This document shows positions 24,870-33,391 of a stretch of 47,570 nucleotides of DNA, piece after piece. The notes beneath the pieces were generated by a model, which did no database searches, had not been told where the DNA came from, and saw only the letters and a program-made list of their open reading frames with translations. Every line of letters begins with the position of its first letter. Position 1 is the stretch's first letter. The position numbers were made by a program, and so were the translations under genes. This DNA comes from CAZFIM01 sp964519615 (GTDB lineage: Bacteria; Chloroflexota; Dehalococcoidia; GIF9; UBA5629): contig CAZFIM010000013.1 in NCBI GenBank assembly GCA_964519615.1, positions 1-47,570 on the forward strand, read 5' to 3'.

Positions 24870-25892
24870 CTAGAATTTAAAGCTCTTTGTTTTAAAGATT
24901 TTCAGGCAAGCGTCCACAGCGGCAGGTTCATAGAGAATGCCTCTGTTGCTGCCGATCTTTTTCATAGCCCTGTTAATACCGAGCGCCGGCCTGTAGGGGC
25001 GGTGAGATGCCATTGCTTCTACTACATCAGCTACCGCTATAATGCGCGCTTCAAGCAAAATACCATCCTTGGTCAGACCGGAAGGGTAGCCTGAACCGTC
25101 AAGCCTTTCATGATGCTGCAGGACAATTTGGGCTACGGGATACGGGAATTCGATCCCCTTTAATATATCATGCCCTATTCTGGGATGCTCCCTTATCATT
25201 TGATGCTCATATTCCGTTAATGTTCCGGGTCTGCTCAATATTTCCGCCGGTACATAGATCTTGCCGATGTCATGAATAGATGCCGCCATCCGGATGCCAT
25301 CGATTTTAACGGCTGGAAGGTCCATCTCCTGTGCTATTGCGCAGGCCAGTTTTGCCACTCTGCGCTGATGGCTGGCAGTGTAAGGGTCTCTCTGATCGAC
25401 AATGAACGCTATTGCATGGACCGCTCCCTCCATAGCCTGGCGTAGTTTGGTTATACTTTTTGTCAGCTCTTCTTCCGCCTGCTTTCTGGGGGTAATATCC
25501 ATGAAGTTGCCTACGGTTGCCTGTCTGCCTTTATAGATGATGGAGGTTACTCTCTCCAGAACCCACATTATCTGGCAATTTTGTTTAATCAGCCTGTATT
25601 CGTAGGGGAGAGGAACGTAATGTCCTTTAAGGTTCATGATAGCCTTGGTACGGACTGTCTCTCTGTCATCGTTATGTACCAGTGTCAGGGAGTCTGTACC
25701 GAGCAGCTCTTCTCTATTATATCCGGTGAGCTCCTCAAATGAGTGATTTATATACTGGAATTTGCGGTCTTGTACGATATAAATCGCCGTGCCGCTGCTG
25801 CGCATAAGGGCACTGGCCAGTTCCGATGATTCTGATAACTGGTCAGGTGCGCGGTTATACGACCTGTTCTCTAATTCTGAGCGAACTATCAT
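24870..25892 (-). CDS. PAS-HD-GYP c-di-GMP phosphodiesterase
   Basis: A 340-residue protein. A PAS sensor domain (about 25-140) with YINHSFEELTGYNREELLG and a PAC-like ending MDITPRKQAEEEL leads through a helical linker to an HD-GYP domain. It has SIHDIGKIYVP and HHERLDGSGYPSGL, and ILLEARIIAVADVVEAMASHRPYRPALG, all hallmark segments. It should hydrolyse c-di-GMP, with activity set by the PAS ligand. No membrane segment is seen. ATG at 25892 has AAGG five bases upstream. Together with the GGDEF gene at 19400 and the hybrid at base 1, the window holds three c-di-GMP proteins. Confidence 0.94.
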   Translation of the reverse strand: MIVRSELENRSYNRAPDQLSESSELASALMRSSGTAIYIVQDRKFQYINHSFEELTGYNREELLGTDSLTLVHNDDRETVRTKAIMNLKGHYVPLPYEYRLIKQNCQIMWVLERVTSIIYKGRQATVGNFMDITPRKQAEEELTKSITKLRQAMEGAVHAIAFIVDQRDPYTASHQRRVAKLACAIAQEMDLPAVKIDGIRMAASIHDIGKIYVPAEILSRPGTLTEYEHQMIREHPRIGHDILKGIEFPYPVAQIVLQHHERLDGSGYPSGLTKDGILLEARIIAVADVVEAMASHRPYRPALGINRAMKKIGSNRGILYEPAAVDACLKIFKTKSFKF

Positions 25893-26006
25893 TCCAGCCT
25901 TGTATGTAGTGTATTATTAAGATATGGGCACTATAGTAAACGATATCTGTATACGAGTAAATAGGACTTTGGTATCACGCTGAATAGGCATGAACGTACT
26001 GGCCCT

Positions 26007-27002
26007 TTAGTCCCGGGAGGATGAAAAAGGGTCTGTTTTTTCTGTAAAGTCAGGAAGATAGGAATCAATAGAGCTCATCTCCTGAATCCAGCCGTTTTCC
26101 AACCCCAGTTCAGAAGCAGTATCGAGGACGGCATTGTACTCCTCCACCGTAATCGAACGGGAAAGAAGAGGATGGCTTACCGCGTGGTGTACCGGTGCAT
26201 ACTGCGACATAAGACTGACGCTTATCTGCGGTGAAAGCTCGTTTGTCAGCCATGAAAGGGATTCAGTGCTGCCAGCCAGACCGCCGGGCAGCACCAGGTG
26301 GCGCACAATAAGTCCGCGGCAGGCCGTTCCTTTTTCATCGAGTAACAGAAGGCCGGTTTGCCTGTACATCTCTTTTATGGCTAAACGCGAATTTGTTACG
26401 TAGTCGGGAGTTTTTGACAGCTCCAAAGCATATCGATCCGAGGCATACTTGAGATCGGCCAGATAAATATCGATAATACCCTCCATCTCTCTGAGCGTCT
26501 GCAGAGAATCATAGCTGCTGGTATTGTAGACCAGAGGTATGTTCAGACCCGCAGGTACAGCTTTGAGCAGTGCCTGAACTATTTGAGGGGCGAAATGTGA
26601 GGGAGAAACGAAATTGATGTTGTGGCAGCAAAGGTCGTTTTGCAGGTGGAGCATATGTTCGGCAAGTTCATCGCTGGAAATCTCATCGTCCCTTTCCCTT
26701 CTCCTATCCTGGCTTATCTGGTGGTTCTGACAATAGATGCACTGCATGGTGCAGTTGCTAAAAAAAATGGTACCCGAGCCTCTTTCCCCGGAAATAGCAG
26801 GTTCCTCTCCGTGATGGGAACAGACGGATGCCACCTGCGGCAGGTAACCGGAGCGGCAAAAACCGCGCTGGTCTTCAAGCCTGTTTACGCCGCATAACCG
26901 GGGACAGATGTCACAGCACTGCAGGCGGGCCTTTAGCGCTGCTGCCCTGCTGGCCATCTCCCCTGAGCGGTAAAGGGCGATATACGGAGGCTCATAGTAC
27001 AT
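26007..27002 (-). CDS. pflX: radical SAM protein, PflX/pyruvate-formate-lyase-activase-like (COG1313)
   Basis: A 331-residue radical SAM protein. The cluster motif is C-x3-C-x2-C in NCTMQCIYCQNHQIS. A cysteine-rich N-terminal block, CCDICPRLCGVNRL...GFC, is typical of the COG1313 family, as are NFVSPSHFAPQI, DIYLADLKYA and LIVRHLVLPGG. The family resembles pyruvate-formate-lyase activase, but its true substrate is unsettled; no glycyl-radical enzyme lies nearby. The ATG at 27002 has only a weak ribosome site. It is divergent from mutS2 (about 185 bp). Confidence 0.9.
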   Translation of the reverse strand: MYYEPPYIALYRSGEMASRAAALKARLQCCDICPRLCGVNRLEDQRGFCRSGYLPQVASVCSHHGEEPAISGERGSGTIFFSNCTMQCIYCQNHQISQDRRRERDDEISSDELAEHMLHLQNDLCCHNINFVSPSHFAPQIVQALLKAVPAGLNIPLVYNTSSYDSLQTLREMEGIIDIYLADLKYASDRYALELSKTPDYVTNSRLAIKEMYRQTGLLLLDEKGTACRGLIVRHLVLPGGLAGSTESLSWLTNELSPQISVSLMSQYAPVHHAVSHPLLSRSITVEEYNAVLDTASELGLENGWIQEMSSIDSYLPDFTEKTDPFSSSRD

Positions 27003-27187
27003 GGGCTAATTGTAGCTCACTTCACGGTAAAATTCTTCTGATCGCTGCCGTAGATGATTATGCAGCCGCTGATTGACGCAAGCGCAAGAGTTGCAAGCGT
27101 AGCCTTACTCACCTAAACTGTACATTGCGGATAAAAGGGTGCGGTTGTGGAGAGGTTGCAGATGTATCCGCAGGAGATAGTAAGAGA

Positions 27188-29554
27188 ATGGATGAAGCTA
27201 GCCTGGAAATGCTGGAATTTCCGCGCATACGGGAGATGCTGGCTGAGTATACTTCGTTTGCGTTAAGCCATGAGCGCGCTCTGGCTTTAATGCCCTCAAG
27301 TGATTATACACAAATATCGTTGCAGCTCGAGCGGACGGCGCAGGCGCGCCGGCTGCTTGCCCTCAAACCGGAATTTTACATCAGCACTGCGCACGATATC
27401 CGTCCTGAGGTGATGATGGCGGCAAAAGGGAAGATGCTGGATGCTGCGGTGCTGGTAAAGATCGCTTCAACGCTGGCCGCAGTCAGAATGCTGCGTTCAT
27501 CTTTGAGCGGCCTTGCAGATGAGCTCCCCCTTCTTTGGGAGATCGCCTCCGGTATTGCGGACCATCATGTGATAGAGAAAGAGATAGACAGGTGCATAGC
27601 TGCAACCGGGGAAATTGCGGATGCGGCCTCCGGCAGGCTTGCGCAGATCAGACGCGGGCTGCGCGATACGCGTCAGCGTATCCTGCAAAAGCTGGAAGCG
27701 ATGATGAAAGCACGCGGGCGAGATAAATTTATACAGGAGACCTACATTACCGAAAGAGACGGGCGCTACGTGGTGCCGGTCAAGGCGGAGTATAAAAAGG
27801 AGATAAAAGGCATTGTCCACGATATCTCCAATACCGGGGCTACCGTTTTTATCGAGCCATGGACGACGGTGGAGACAGGTAATGAGCTCCGACAGCTTGT
27901 GATAGAAGAAAAACAGGAAGTAGAGCGTATTCTTCAGGATTTAAGCGATCTGGTGGGGGCAAACGCTGCTGAAGTATGCTGCAACCTGGAATTGCTTGCC
28001 GAGATAGATTTTACCGTTGCAAAAGCACGTTTTGCACAGAAAATGAATGCCTGTGAACCGGTCATTACTCCCCCCGGTGAGCGGGTTAATAAGGACAACG
28101 GCGGTGCGGGCAGGGTACTGCGTCTGGTGAAGGCCCGCCATCCGCTGCTCAAAGGCAAGGCGGTACCGCTCGATATTCAAATGGGGGATGATTATTCCAT
28201 ACTTATTATCACCGGGCCGAATACAGGAGGCAAGACGGTGGCGCTCAAGACCATAGGCCTTCTTACCGTGATGGCACAGTCAGGACTGCCGGTGCCTGCC
28301 GATACGCATAGCACTATCCCTATCTTCGATAATTTCTTTGCGGATATAGGAGACCAGCAGAGTATAGAACAAACGCTCTCGACGTTCAGCTGGCATATGG
28401 GCAATATCATTCATATTATTGATCACTCGACTTCGGATAGTCTGGTGCTGCTCGATGAGCTTGGTATCAGCACAGATCCCGATGAGGGCTCGGCACTGGC
28501 GCGCGCCGTACTCCTGCATTTTCTGGCAAAACGAACGCTGCTGGTTGCCACAACGCATTACAGCGATCTCAAGGTCTTTGCCCACGGCACAGAGGGGATG
28601 AAAAACGCCTCTATGGACTTCGATCCGCTAACGCTTGCCCCGACGTATCACATGACGCTGGGCGTCCCCGGCGGCAGCAACGCTCTCTCTATAGCGGCGC
28701 AGCTCGGCCTGCCCGGTGAGATTATCGAACGGGCGAAAAGCATGATGTCGCAGCAGTCACGGCAGATGGAGGATGTACTGGCCGATCTTCTGAGAGAGAA
28801 ACAAAGATATCAGGATCTGGCGCTGAATACGGAGCAGGAGAACAGACGGGTGCGGGATTTGAGGGTGGATATGGAAAGGCAGACGGAAGCGCTCAAGCAG
28901 CAGGAACAGACTTTAGTAAAAGATATCCGTAATAAACTTATGGAGGATGCGGCGGGGCTGCAGCGCGCCATATATCAGGCGGAAGTGGAGCTGCGTAAAG
29001 AGAAGAAGCGCAAATCTATAGATGCGGGCAAACAGGTGCTGGATACCGTTTATGAAAAACTTGAGGATGACGCCTTGAAACTTCAAGGCGATGTGTCGGA
29101 TGAATCTGAAATAACGGCTGGCGATACGGTGCAGCTGCTGGATAACGAACTTGAAGGAGTGGTAGCGGCCTTTGTAGGCGATAAGCAGCTTGAAATCAGA
29201 GTGGGCAATACCAGCCTGACCGTGAACAGGGACAGGGTAGTAAAGCTTGCAGGAAAAGACAGTGAAAAATACTACCCGCCTTCAGGTATAACCAGAACTC
29301 TTGCCCGCGGCAGCAGTTCTATGGAGCTGGACCTGCGCGGCAGGCGGGCCGATGAGGTCGAGGGTGAACTGGACAGGTACCTTAACGATGCCTTCCTTTG
29401 CGGTTACAGCTCTGTCCGCATCATACACGGCTATGCCACCGGTACGCTGCGTAGAGTGGTGCGGGAGATCCTCTCTATGCACAGTCTGGTTAAGGGATTC
29501 AGGGCAGGGGAGAAGGAGGAGGGGGGGGATGGTGTTACCATCGCTAAGCTCTAG
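27188..29554 (+). CDS. mutS2: MutS2 ATPase with C-terminal Smr nuclease domain
   Basis: A MutS2 of 788 residues from the ATG at 27188 (the frame reaches a TTG at 27125, but MutS2 proteins begin with this MDEASLEMLEFPRIREML type of N-terminus). The ATPase domain has Walker A GPNTGGKTVALK, DIGDQQSIEQTLSTFSWH and the Walker B region VLLDELGISTDPDEGSALA. A long coiled coil (about 520-640) follows, then a KOW-like segment and the Smr domain with ELDLRGRRADE and IIHGYATGTLR. In Bacillus, MutS2 recognises collided ribosomes and helps split them. The next gene, 26 bp on, is a VLRF1-type release factor, which fits that role. A G8 run (29521-29528) lies in the last codons. Confidence 0.96.
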   Translation: MDEASLEMLEFPRIREMLAEYTSFALSHERALALMPSSDYTQISLQLERTAQARRLLALKPEFYISTAHDIRPEVMMAAKGKMLDAAVLVKIASTLAAVRMLRSSLSGLADELPLLWEIASGIADHHVIEKEIDRCIAATGEIADAASGRLAQIRRGLRDTRQRILQKLEAMMKARGRDKFIQETYITERDGRYVVPVKAEYKKEIKGIVHDISNTGATVFIEPWTTVETGNELRQLVIEEKQEVERILQDLSDLVGANAAEVCCNLELLAEIDFTVAKARFAQKMNACEPVITPPGERVNKDNGGAGRVLRLVKARHPLLKGKAVPLDIQMGDDYSILIITGPNTGGKTVALKTIGLLTVMAQSGLPVPADTHSTIPIFDNFFADIGDQQSIEQTLSTFSWHMGNIIHIIDHSTSDSLVLLDELGISTDPDEGSALARAVLLHFLAKRTLLVATTHYSDLKVFAHGTEGMKNASMDFDPLTLAPTYHMTLGVPGGSNALSIAAQLGLPGEIIERAKSMMSQQSRQMEDVLADLLREKQRYQDLALNTEQENRRVRDLRVDMERQTEALKQQEQTLVKDIRNKLMEDAAGLQRAIYQAEVELRKEKKRKSIDAGKQVLDTVYEKLEDDALKLQGDVSDESEITAGDTVQLLDNELEGVVAAFVGDKQLEIRVGNTSLTVNRDRVVKLAGKDSEKYYPPSGITRTLARGSSSMELDLRGRRADEVEGELDRYLNDAFLCGYSSVRIIHGYATGTLRRVVREILSMHSLVKGFRAGEKEEGGDGVTIAKL

Positions 29555-29580
29555 TATTTATTTTGTGAAAAGCCTGTTAA

Positions 29581-30330
29581 ATGACGAGGACTCTTTTAAA
29601 AATAAAAAGAAATAAACTGCTTGCACTGCTGGATGAAATGGAGAATACCGGCGGTGCTGCTATCTCATGTTATTTTCCGGCATGCACAACTGAAACTGAA
29701 GTGCGCAGCAGCCTCGATGCGCTTGCGCTTGCGCCTGATGACTGCGATGCTACCATAAAGACGGTCTTAAAATCTTCCTCCGGAGCCGTACTTTTCTGGG
29801 GTGATAACTATAAATATGTTATCCTTCCGCCTTTCCCCGGTATTGAGCGTCTTAACGTTATCGGCTACGATGTAGAACCTCTGCGCCTGCTGCTGCAAAG
29901 AGACCTGGTGGTGGCGCTGATGCTTGTACGGCTGGGCATGTACGCCATAGGCGTGTTCAGGGGAGAGGAACTGCTTTCCAGTAAGGTGGGGACAGGGCTA
30001 GTGCACGGCAGACACCGGCAGGGCGGCTCTTCCGCCCGCCGCTTCGAGCGCCACCGCGAGGCGCAGATGCGGGCGTTTTTTACTCGCGTCTGTACGCGCG
30101 CAAGGGAGCAGATCGAGCCGTATCTCGGAAATCTTGACTATCTCTACTTCGGCGGTGAGCGGGGAACGGTGACCGAGTTTTGCAAGCAGTGCCGCTTCGT
30201 TCAGAGGCTGGAAGGCAAGACGCTGCCCACGCTGCTCAACGTCCGTGAACCGAAGCAGGCTTCGCTCCTCTCAGCGATAGACGACGCATGGTCGTGCCGC
30301 ATGCTGAGGTGGGATGGTGAGCAATTATAG
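29581..30330 (+). CDS. VLRF1-type (eRF1-like) peptidyl-tRNA hydrolase
   Basis: A 249-residue protein of the Vms1-like release factor 1 family (acVLRF1, actinobacterial-chloroflexal). The segment HGRHRQGGSSARRFERHREAQ (residues 142-161) aligns with the eRF1 tRNA-accepting loop KHGRGGQSALRFARLR. The catalytic GGQ of eRF1 is GGS here (Gly148-Gly149-Ser150), with a glutamine at position 147 instead. Relatives release nascent chains from peptidyl-tRNA on split large subunits. It lies 26 bp after mutS2 on the same strand, so both are probably one transcript and act in ribosome rescue. The start at 29581 has no strong Shine-Dalgarno, consistent with translational coupling. The glutamine shift needs an alignment to confirm. 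Confidence 0.8.
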   Translation: MTRTLLKIKRNKLLALLDEMENTGGAAISCYFPACTTETEVRSSLDALALAPDDCDATIKTVLKSSSGAVLFWGDNYKYVILPPFPGIERLNVIGYDVEPLRLLLQRDLVVALMLVRLGMYAIGVFRGEELLSSKVGTGLVHGRHRQGGSSARRFERHREAQMRAFFTRVCTRAREQIEPYLGNLDYLYFGGERGTVTEFCKQCRFVQRLEGKTLPTLLNVREPKQASLLSAIDDAWSCRMLRWDGEQL

Positions 30331-30361
30331 CGTTTGTGATACCTTGCCAGTTCCCGCCTGT

Positions 30362-32098
30362 TTATTGGGAAGTGAGATGTGCAATATCGGTATTAGACTG
30401 CGCTTTGAGCGCCTTGATAAGAGGCAGCAATTCTGCGTTTAATTCATTTTGCTTCTGTGTGTGCTCAGCTCGGGGCGTTTGCAGCGCATCTGCAAGTATG
30501 ATTCCGTCCATGTTCTCAGGTGTGATGCCCAAAAGAGTGAGCACTGTCGGCGCAATATCCACAAGGCGAGCAGGGCTGTTCGATACCGTACCTTTCTTTA
30601 CCCCCGGACCGGCGATAAGCAGTGGGACATGCTGCTGAAGCCATGTTGCAGAGTCATGATTGCCGACGAACGTTTTACCTCTGATCGTTTTAAAATCTAT
30701 ATGCCAGTTCTCAGCTGTGATGAGCTCGATATCGGGGCTCTTTTCACTTGCCCATGTGGAGAGCAGGTATCGGTAAGCTTTATCGAGGTCTCCCTGCATG
30801 ATCGATTGAGAGGTGCTAACAGGTTCATAGCTGTATGTACCATCATTGGTCACTACTTTGTAGTATGCTCCGTGTATGCCGGGAATCTTTGCCCGGATAA
30901 TCTGTTCTGCGACATTATGCGATTCATCCTGCTCAAGCAAATAAATATGTGTGGTGCATGTCCCGAAATTTCCGGACTGCACATATAACCTGTCAAGCGT
31001 CGCCTGACTGATTGTCTCAATAGCGGGTGTCATCCCGTGATCGGCAAGTATGACGAACAGGGTCTCATCGTATTTATTTGTCTGACGGTAGGCATCGATG
31101 ATACGGCCTATCTGCCTGTCCGCATTGGCTATTACATCACCAATCTTTTCAGGCGTATTTATTCCGCCCCACTTGTGTCCCGCGTCATCTGTTGCCGGCA
31201 AGTTGATGAGCAGAATTTCAGGCTGCGCCTTTTCAATCAAAGATAGAGCAACATCGGCTGTCCATGTATCCGTATCATATAGTGCATCGATATCTCTTAT
31301 AAACGAAGCGTCATTCATAATATAGTCAGGAGGAGGAGCAGAAAGCATTCCGGCAGGTTTTATTGCAGTCACAGGGCTGTAGGTAAAGGGAGGAATGCCT
31401 TCCGCATCGGCAAATACCGTATAATCTGCGCTGTCTGCCGCCAGAGCCGCTGCTGCGAACCATTTATCACAACTTATCGCCGCAACCACGGCGGAAGGAT
31501 GCGCCTTCTTGTATTCAGCGCCGATGCTGGTGGCTCCTGTCTCTTCGATCAGACCTGTAAAAACGCCTGATATGATGTTTTGCCAGCCGCAGGGGGAATT
31601 TTGCCCGATGAGTTTTTGCATCATTTTATTCTGAAACCACAGACCGAAGCCGGTCCACCCCGTCGCTTCAACCAGCTTAAGAACTGCTCTGGATAGCGAC
31701 GATCCCATTCCTATGCCTGGCGGCATAAAGCGTTTATCACGCCAGCCGAAACTGATAACACCGTTGTTCTTGCCGAATTGGCCTGTGGATATGGCGGTAT
31801 GCCCGGCAGGTGTATCGTTATTCATCTGGCCTACCCATGCATTTGTATAATATGTTCCTTCCGATATCAATGAATCGATGTTCGGAGTGGGGACAATGTC
31901 CAGATAATCTGGACGGCACCCGTCGATGACGATAACTACCAGATATTTCGCCTGCGTTTGCCCGGCGTGAACGCTGCTGACCGGACATAGCGAACCGAGC
32001 AATGAGAGCAGGCAGGCGCAGAGCACAAGCAGCGGGTAGAAACCGGTTTTATTATGCTGTTTTAACGTTTTCATCCCGCCATTAATTCCGGATACCAT
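30362..32098 (-). CDS. exported alkaline-phosphatase-superfamily hydrolase (phosphodiesterase type)
   Basis: A 578-residue enzyme. An N-terminal signal (about 20-45, ending VSSVHAG) exports it. The metal and nucleophile motifs of the alkaline phosphatase/nucleotide pyrophosphatase superfamily are visible: VIVIDGCRPDYL, NDTPAGHTAISTG (nucleophile Thr), PATDDAGHKWGG, LADHGMTP and FVGNHDSATWLQQH. It likely cleaves phosphate or phosphodiester bonds outside the membrane; the substrate is unknown. The ATG at 32098 has AGG eight bases upstream; another ATG at 32074 leaves a shorter n-region. It converges with the VLRF1 gene. Confidence 0.9.
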   Translation of the reverse strand: MVSGINGGMKTLKQHNKTGFYPLLVLCACLLSLLGSLCPVSSVHAGQTQAKYLVVIVIDGCRPDYLDIVPTPNIDSLISEGTYYTNAWVGQMNNDTPAGHTAISTGQFGKNNGVISFGWRDKRFMPPGIGMGSSLSRAVLKLVEATGWTGFGLWFQNKMMQKLIGQNSPCGWQNIISGVFTGLIEETGATSIGAEYKKAHPSAVVAAISCDKWFAAAALAADSADYTVFADAEGIPPFTYSPVTAIKPAGMLSAPPPDYIMNDASFIRDIDALYDTDTWTADVALSLIEKAQPEILLINLPATDDAGHKWGGINTPEKIGDVIANADRQIGRIIDAYRQTNKYDETLFVILADHGMTPAIETISQATLDRLYVQSGNFGTCTTHIYLLEQDESHNVAEQIIRAKIPGIHGAYYKVVTNDGTYSYEPVSTSQSIMQGDLDKAYRYLLSTWASEKSPDIELITAENWHIDFKTIRGKTFVGNHDSATWLQQHVPLLIAGPGVKKGTVSNSPARLVDIAPTVLTLLGITPENMDGIILADALQTPRAEHTQKQNELNAELLPLIKALKAQSNTDIAHLTSQ

Positions 32099-32177
32099 AA
32101 ATTTGCCTGATTATTGTATGATTTCCGCTTTTGACAATTGTAGGCTTGCAGGCATTGTTTTTGCAATTGGAGGCATA

Positions 32178-32202
32178 TAATTTATATGAACTATATAAAT
32201 TA
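32178..32202. promoter_or_regulatory. AT-rich perfect inverted repeat upstream of the phosphatase gene
   Basis: TAATTTATAT (32178-32187) and ATATAAATTA (32193-32202) are perfect 10-bp arms with a 5-base spacer GAACT, an operator-like geometry. It lies 80 bp upstream of the phosphatase start. The gap 32099-32330 shows no gene. Confidence 0.4.
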
Positions 32203-32330
32203 GTGCATATTCAGGTGAAGGAGCCCTGTATTACCGCCCGTATTTTGTCAGCAGTTTGCTCTCTCATCTGCCGGGCTGCTGCGAATTGCACGGTATTAGA
32301 TAAACGAAAGGGTAACACAATACCTGCCGT

Positions 32331-33389
32331 TTACCAAGAGTGATTAATGGCGTATTTAGGACAGGCTGTATGACAATTAGGCTCAGCCGCACAATGTGAG
32401 ATGCCCGGACAGACAAGTGCCAATCTTTTGCGTACGTCTTCTTTAACCGCTGCCTTCTCCTGGCCGGTATCGTCCGGCGTCAGGGTAAGAACGCCGTTGG
32501 GACAGGCGTTTACGCAGGCGCCGCAGCCGTCACAGGTATTGTTATCGACGGTAATATAGTACTCACCTGTTCCGTCGCTGTAGCCGTAGTTGACCTTCAT
32601 GGACTTGAGCGTTCCACCGGCAAAGCGTTCTTTAGCGTAAATGGCGGCGCCCAGCGCTCCGATAATCTGCGGGTCATCGGCAAGACGCGGCGTAAGACCT
32701 ACTTTCTCTTTGATCTTTGCTACCATCCCTTTGTTCTTCGATATCCCGCCGGTGATGGTAAAGTCCTGCTGAATGGAGACGCGTTTAAGCAGATTGAGAC
32801 AGCGTGTGGCGATTGCTTCATGAAGGCCGGAGAGAATATCGCTTTTTGCTATGCCCTTCTTTAAATAGGAGATGGCGTCGGACTTGGCGAATACGGCACA
32901 GATGGTGTTGAAGGGAATATCGTTTGTCGATGTGAGCGAGACCTCTCCGATCTTCTCCAGAGGAAGCTCCAGCACATCGGCGATCATCTCCAAAAAACGG
33001 CCGGTGCCGCCGGCGCATTTATCGTTCATAACAAAATTCGTTACCTGGCCGGAACCATCGCAGCTAATAGCTTTGCAGTCCTGCCCGCCCATATCGAGTA
33101 TGGTCCGCACAGACGGGTAGTACCAGTTGATGCCTTTAGCGTGAGCACTGATCTCGGAGACATTGTCATCGGCAAAAGGCACCAGCACTCTTCCGTAGCC
33201 GGTTGCCATCGTGTACCGGATGTCGTTTACTGTCAGACCCGTACCCTTGAGCACGCCTTCCAGCGCCATATAGGCAGTTTTTACGCTTTCCGGACCTGTA
33301 TCTCCGATGAAGGATGAGAGAATGGTGCCGTCCCTCAGCAGTACTGCTTTGGCGGCCCTGGAGCCGATATCGATACCTGCAAAAACCAT
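32331..33389 (-). CDS. benzoyl-CoA-reductase-like ATPase subunit fused to a C-terminal ferredoxin (BzdQ/BcrD-like)
   Basis: A 352-residue protein. The BadF/BcrA/BcrD ATPase core (about 1-255) has AGIDIGSRAAKAVLL, ILDMGGQDCKAI, the cluster-ligand segments NDKCAGGTGRFLE and NTICAVFAKSDAIS, and TGGISKNKG. A short linker leads to a ferredoxin-like domain (about 280-352) with CDGCGACVNACPNG and a second, irregular cysteine group (CPGISHCAAEPNCHTACPK). In Thauera and Azoarcus the ferredoxin is a separate protein, so the fusion is unusual. It should transfer electrons with ATP hydrolysis to the catalytic subunits. It begins 2 bp after the partner ATPase. The alternative is a related 2-hydroxyacyl-CoA dehydratase activator. 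Confidence 0.85.
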   Translation of the reverse strand: MVFAGIDIGSRAAKAVLLRDGTILSSFIGDTGPESVKTAYMALEGVLKGTGLTVNDIRYTMATGYGRVLVPFADDNVSEISAHAKGINWYYPSVRTILDMGGQDCKAISCDGSGQVTNFVMNDKCAGGTGRFLEMIADVLELPLEKIGEVSLTSTNDIPFNTICAVFAKSDAISYLKKGIAKSDILSGLHEAIATRCLNLLKRVSIQQDFTITGGISKNKGMVAKIKEKVGLTPRLADDPQIIGALGAAIYAKERFAGGTLKSMKVNYGYSDGTGEYYITVDNNTCDGCGACVNACPNGVLTLTPDDTGQEKAAVKEDVRKRLALVCPGISHCAAEPNCHTACPKYAINHSW

Positions 33390-33391
33390 AG

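Noticed and set aside
32131..32343. 70-codon plus-strand ORF beside the phosphatase gene, with TTGACA just at its start
   Set aside because: TTGACA has no -10 at proper spacing, no ribosome site is seen, and the frame runs over the inverted repeat.
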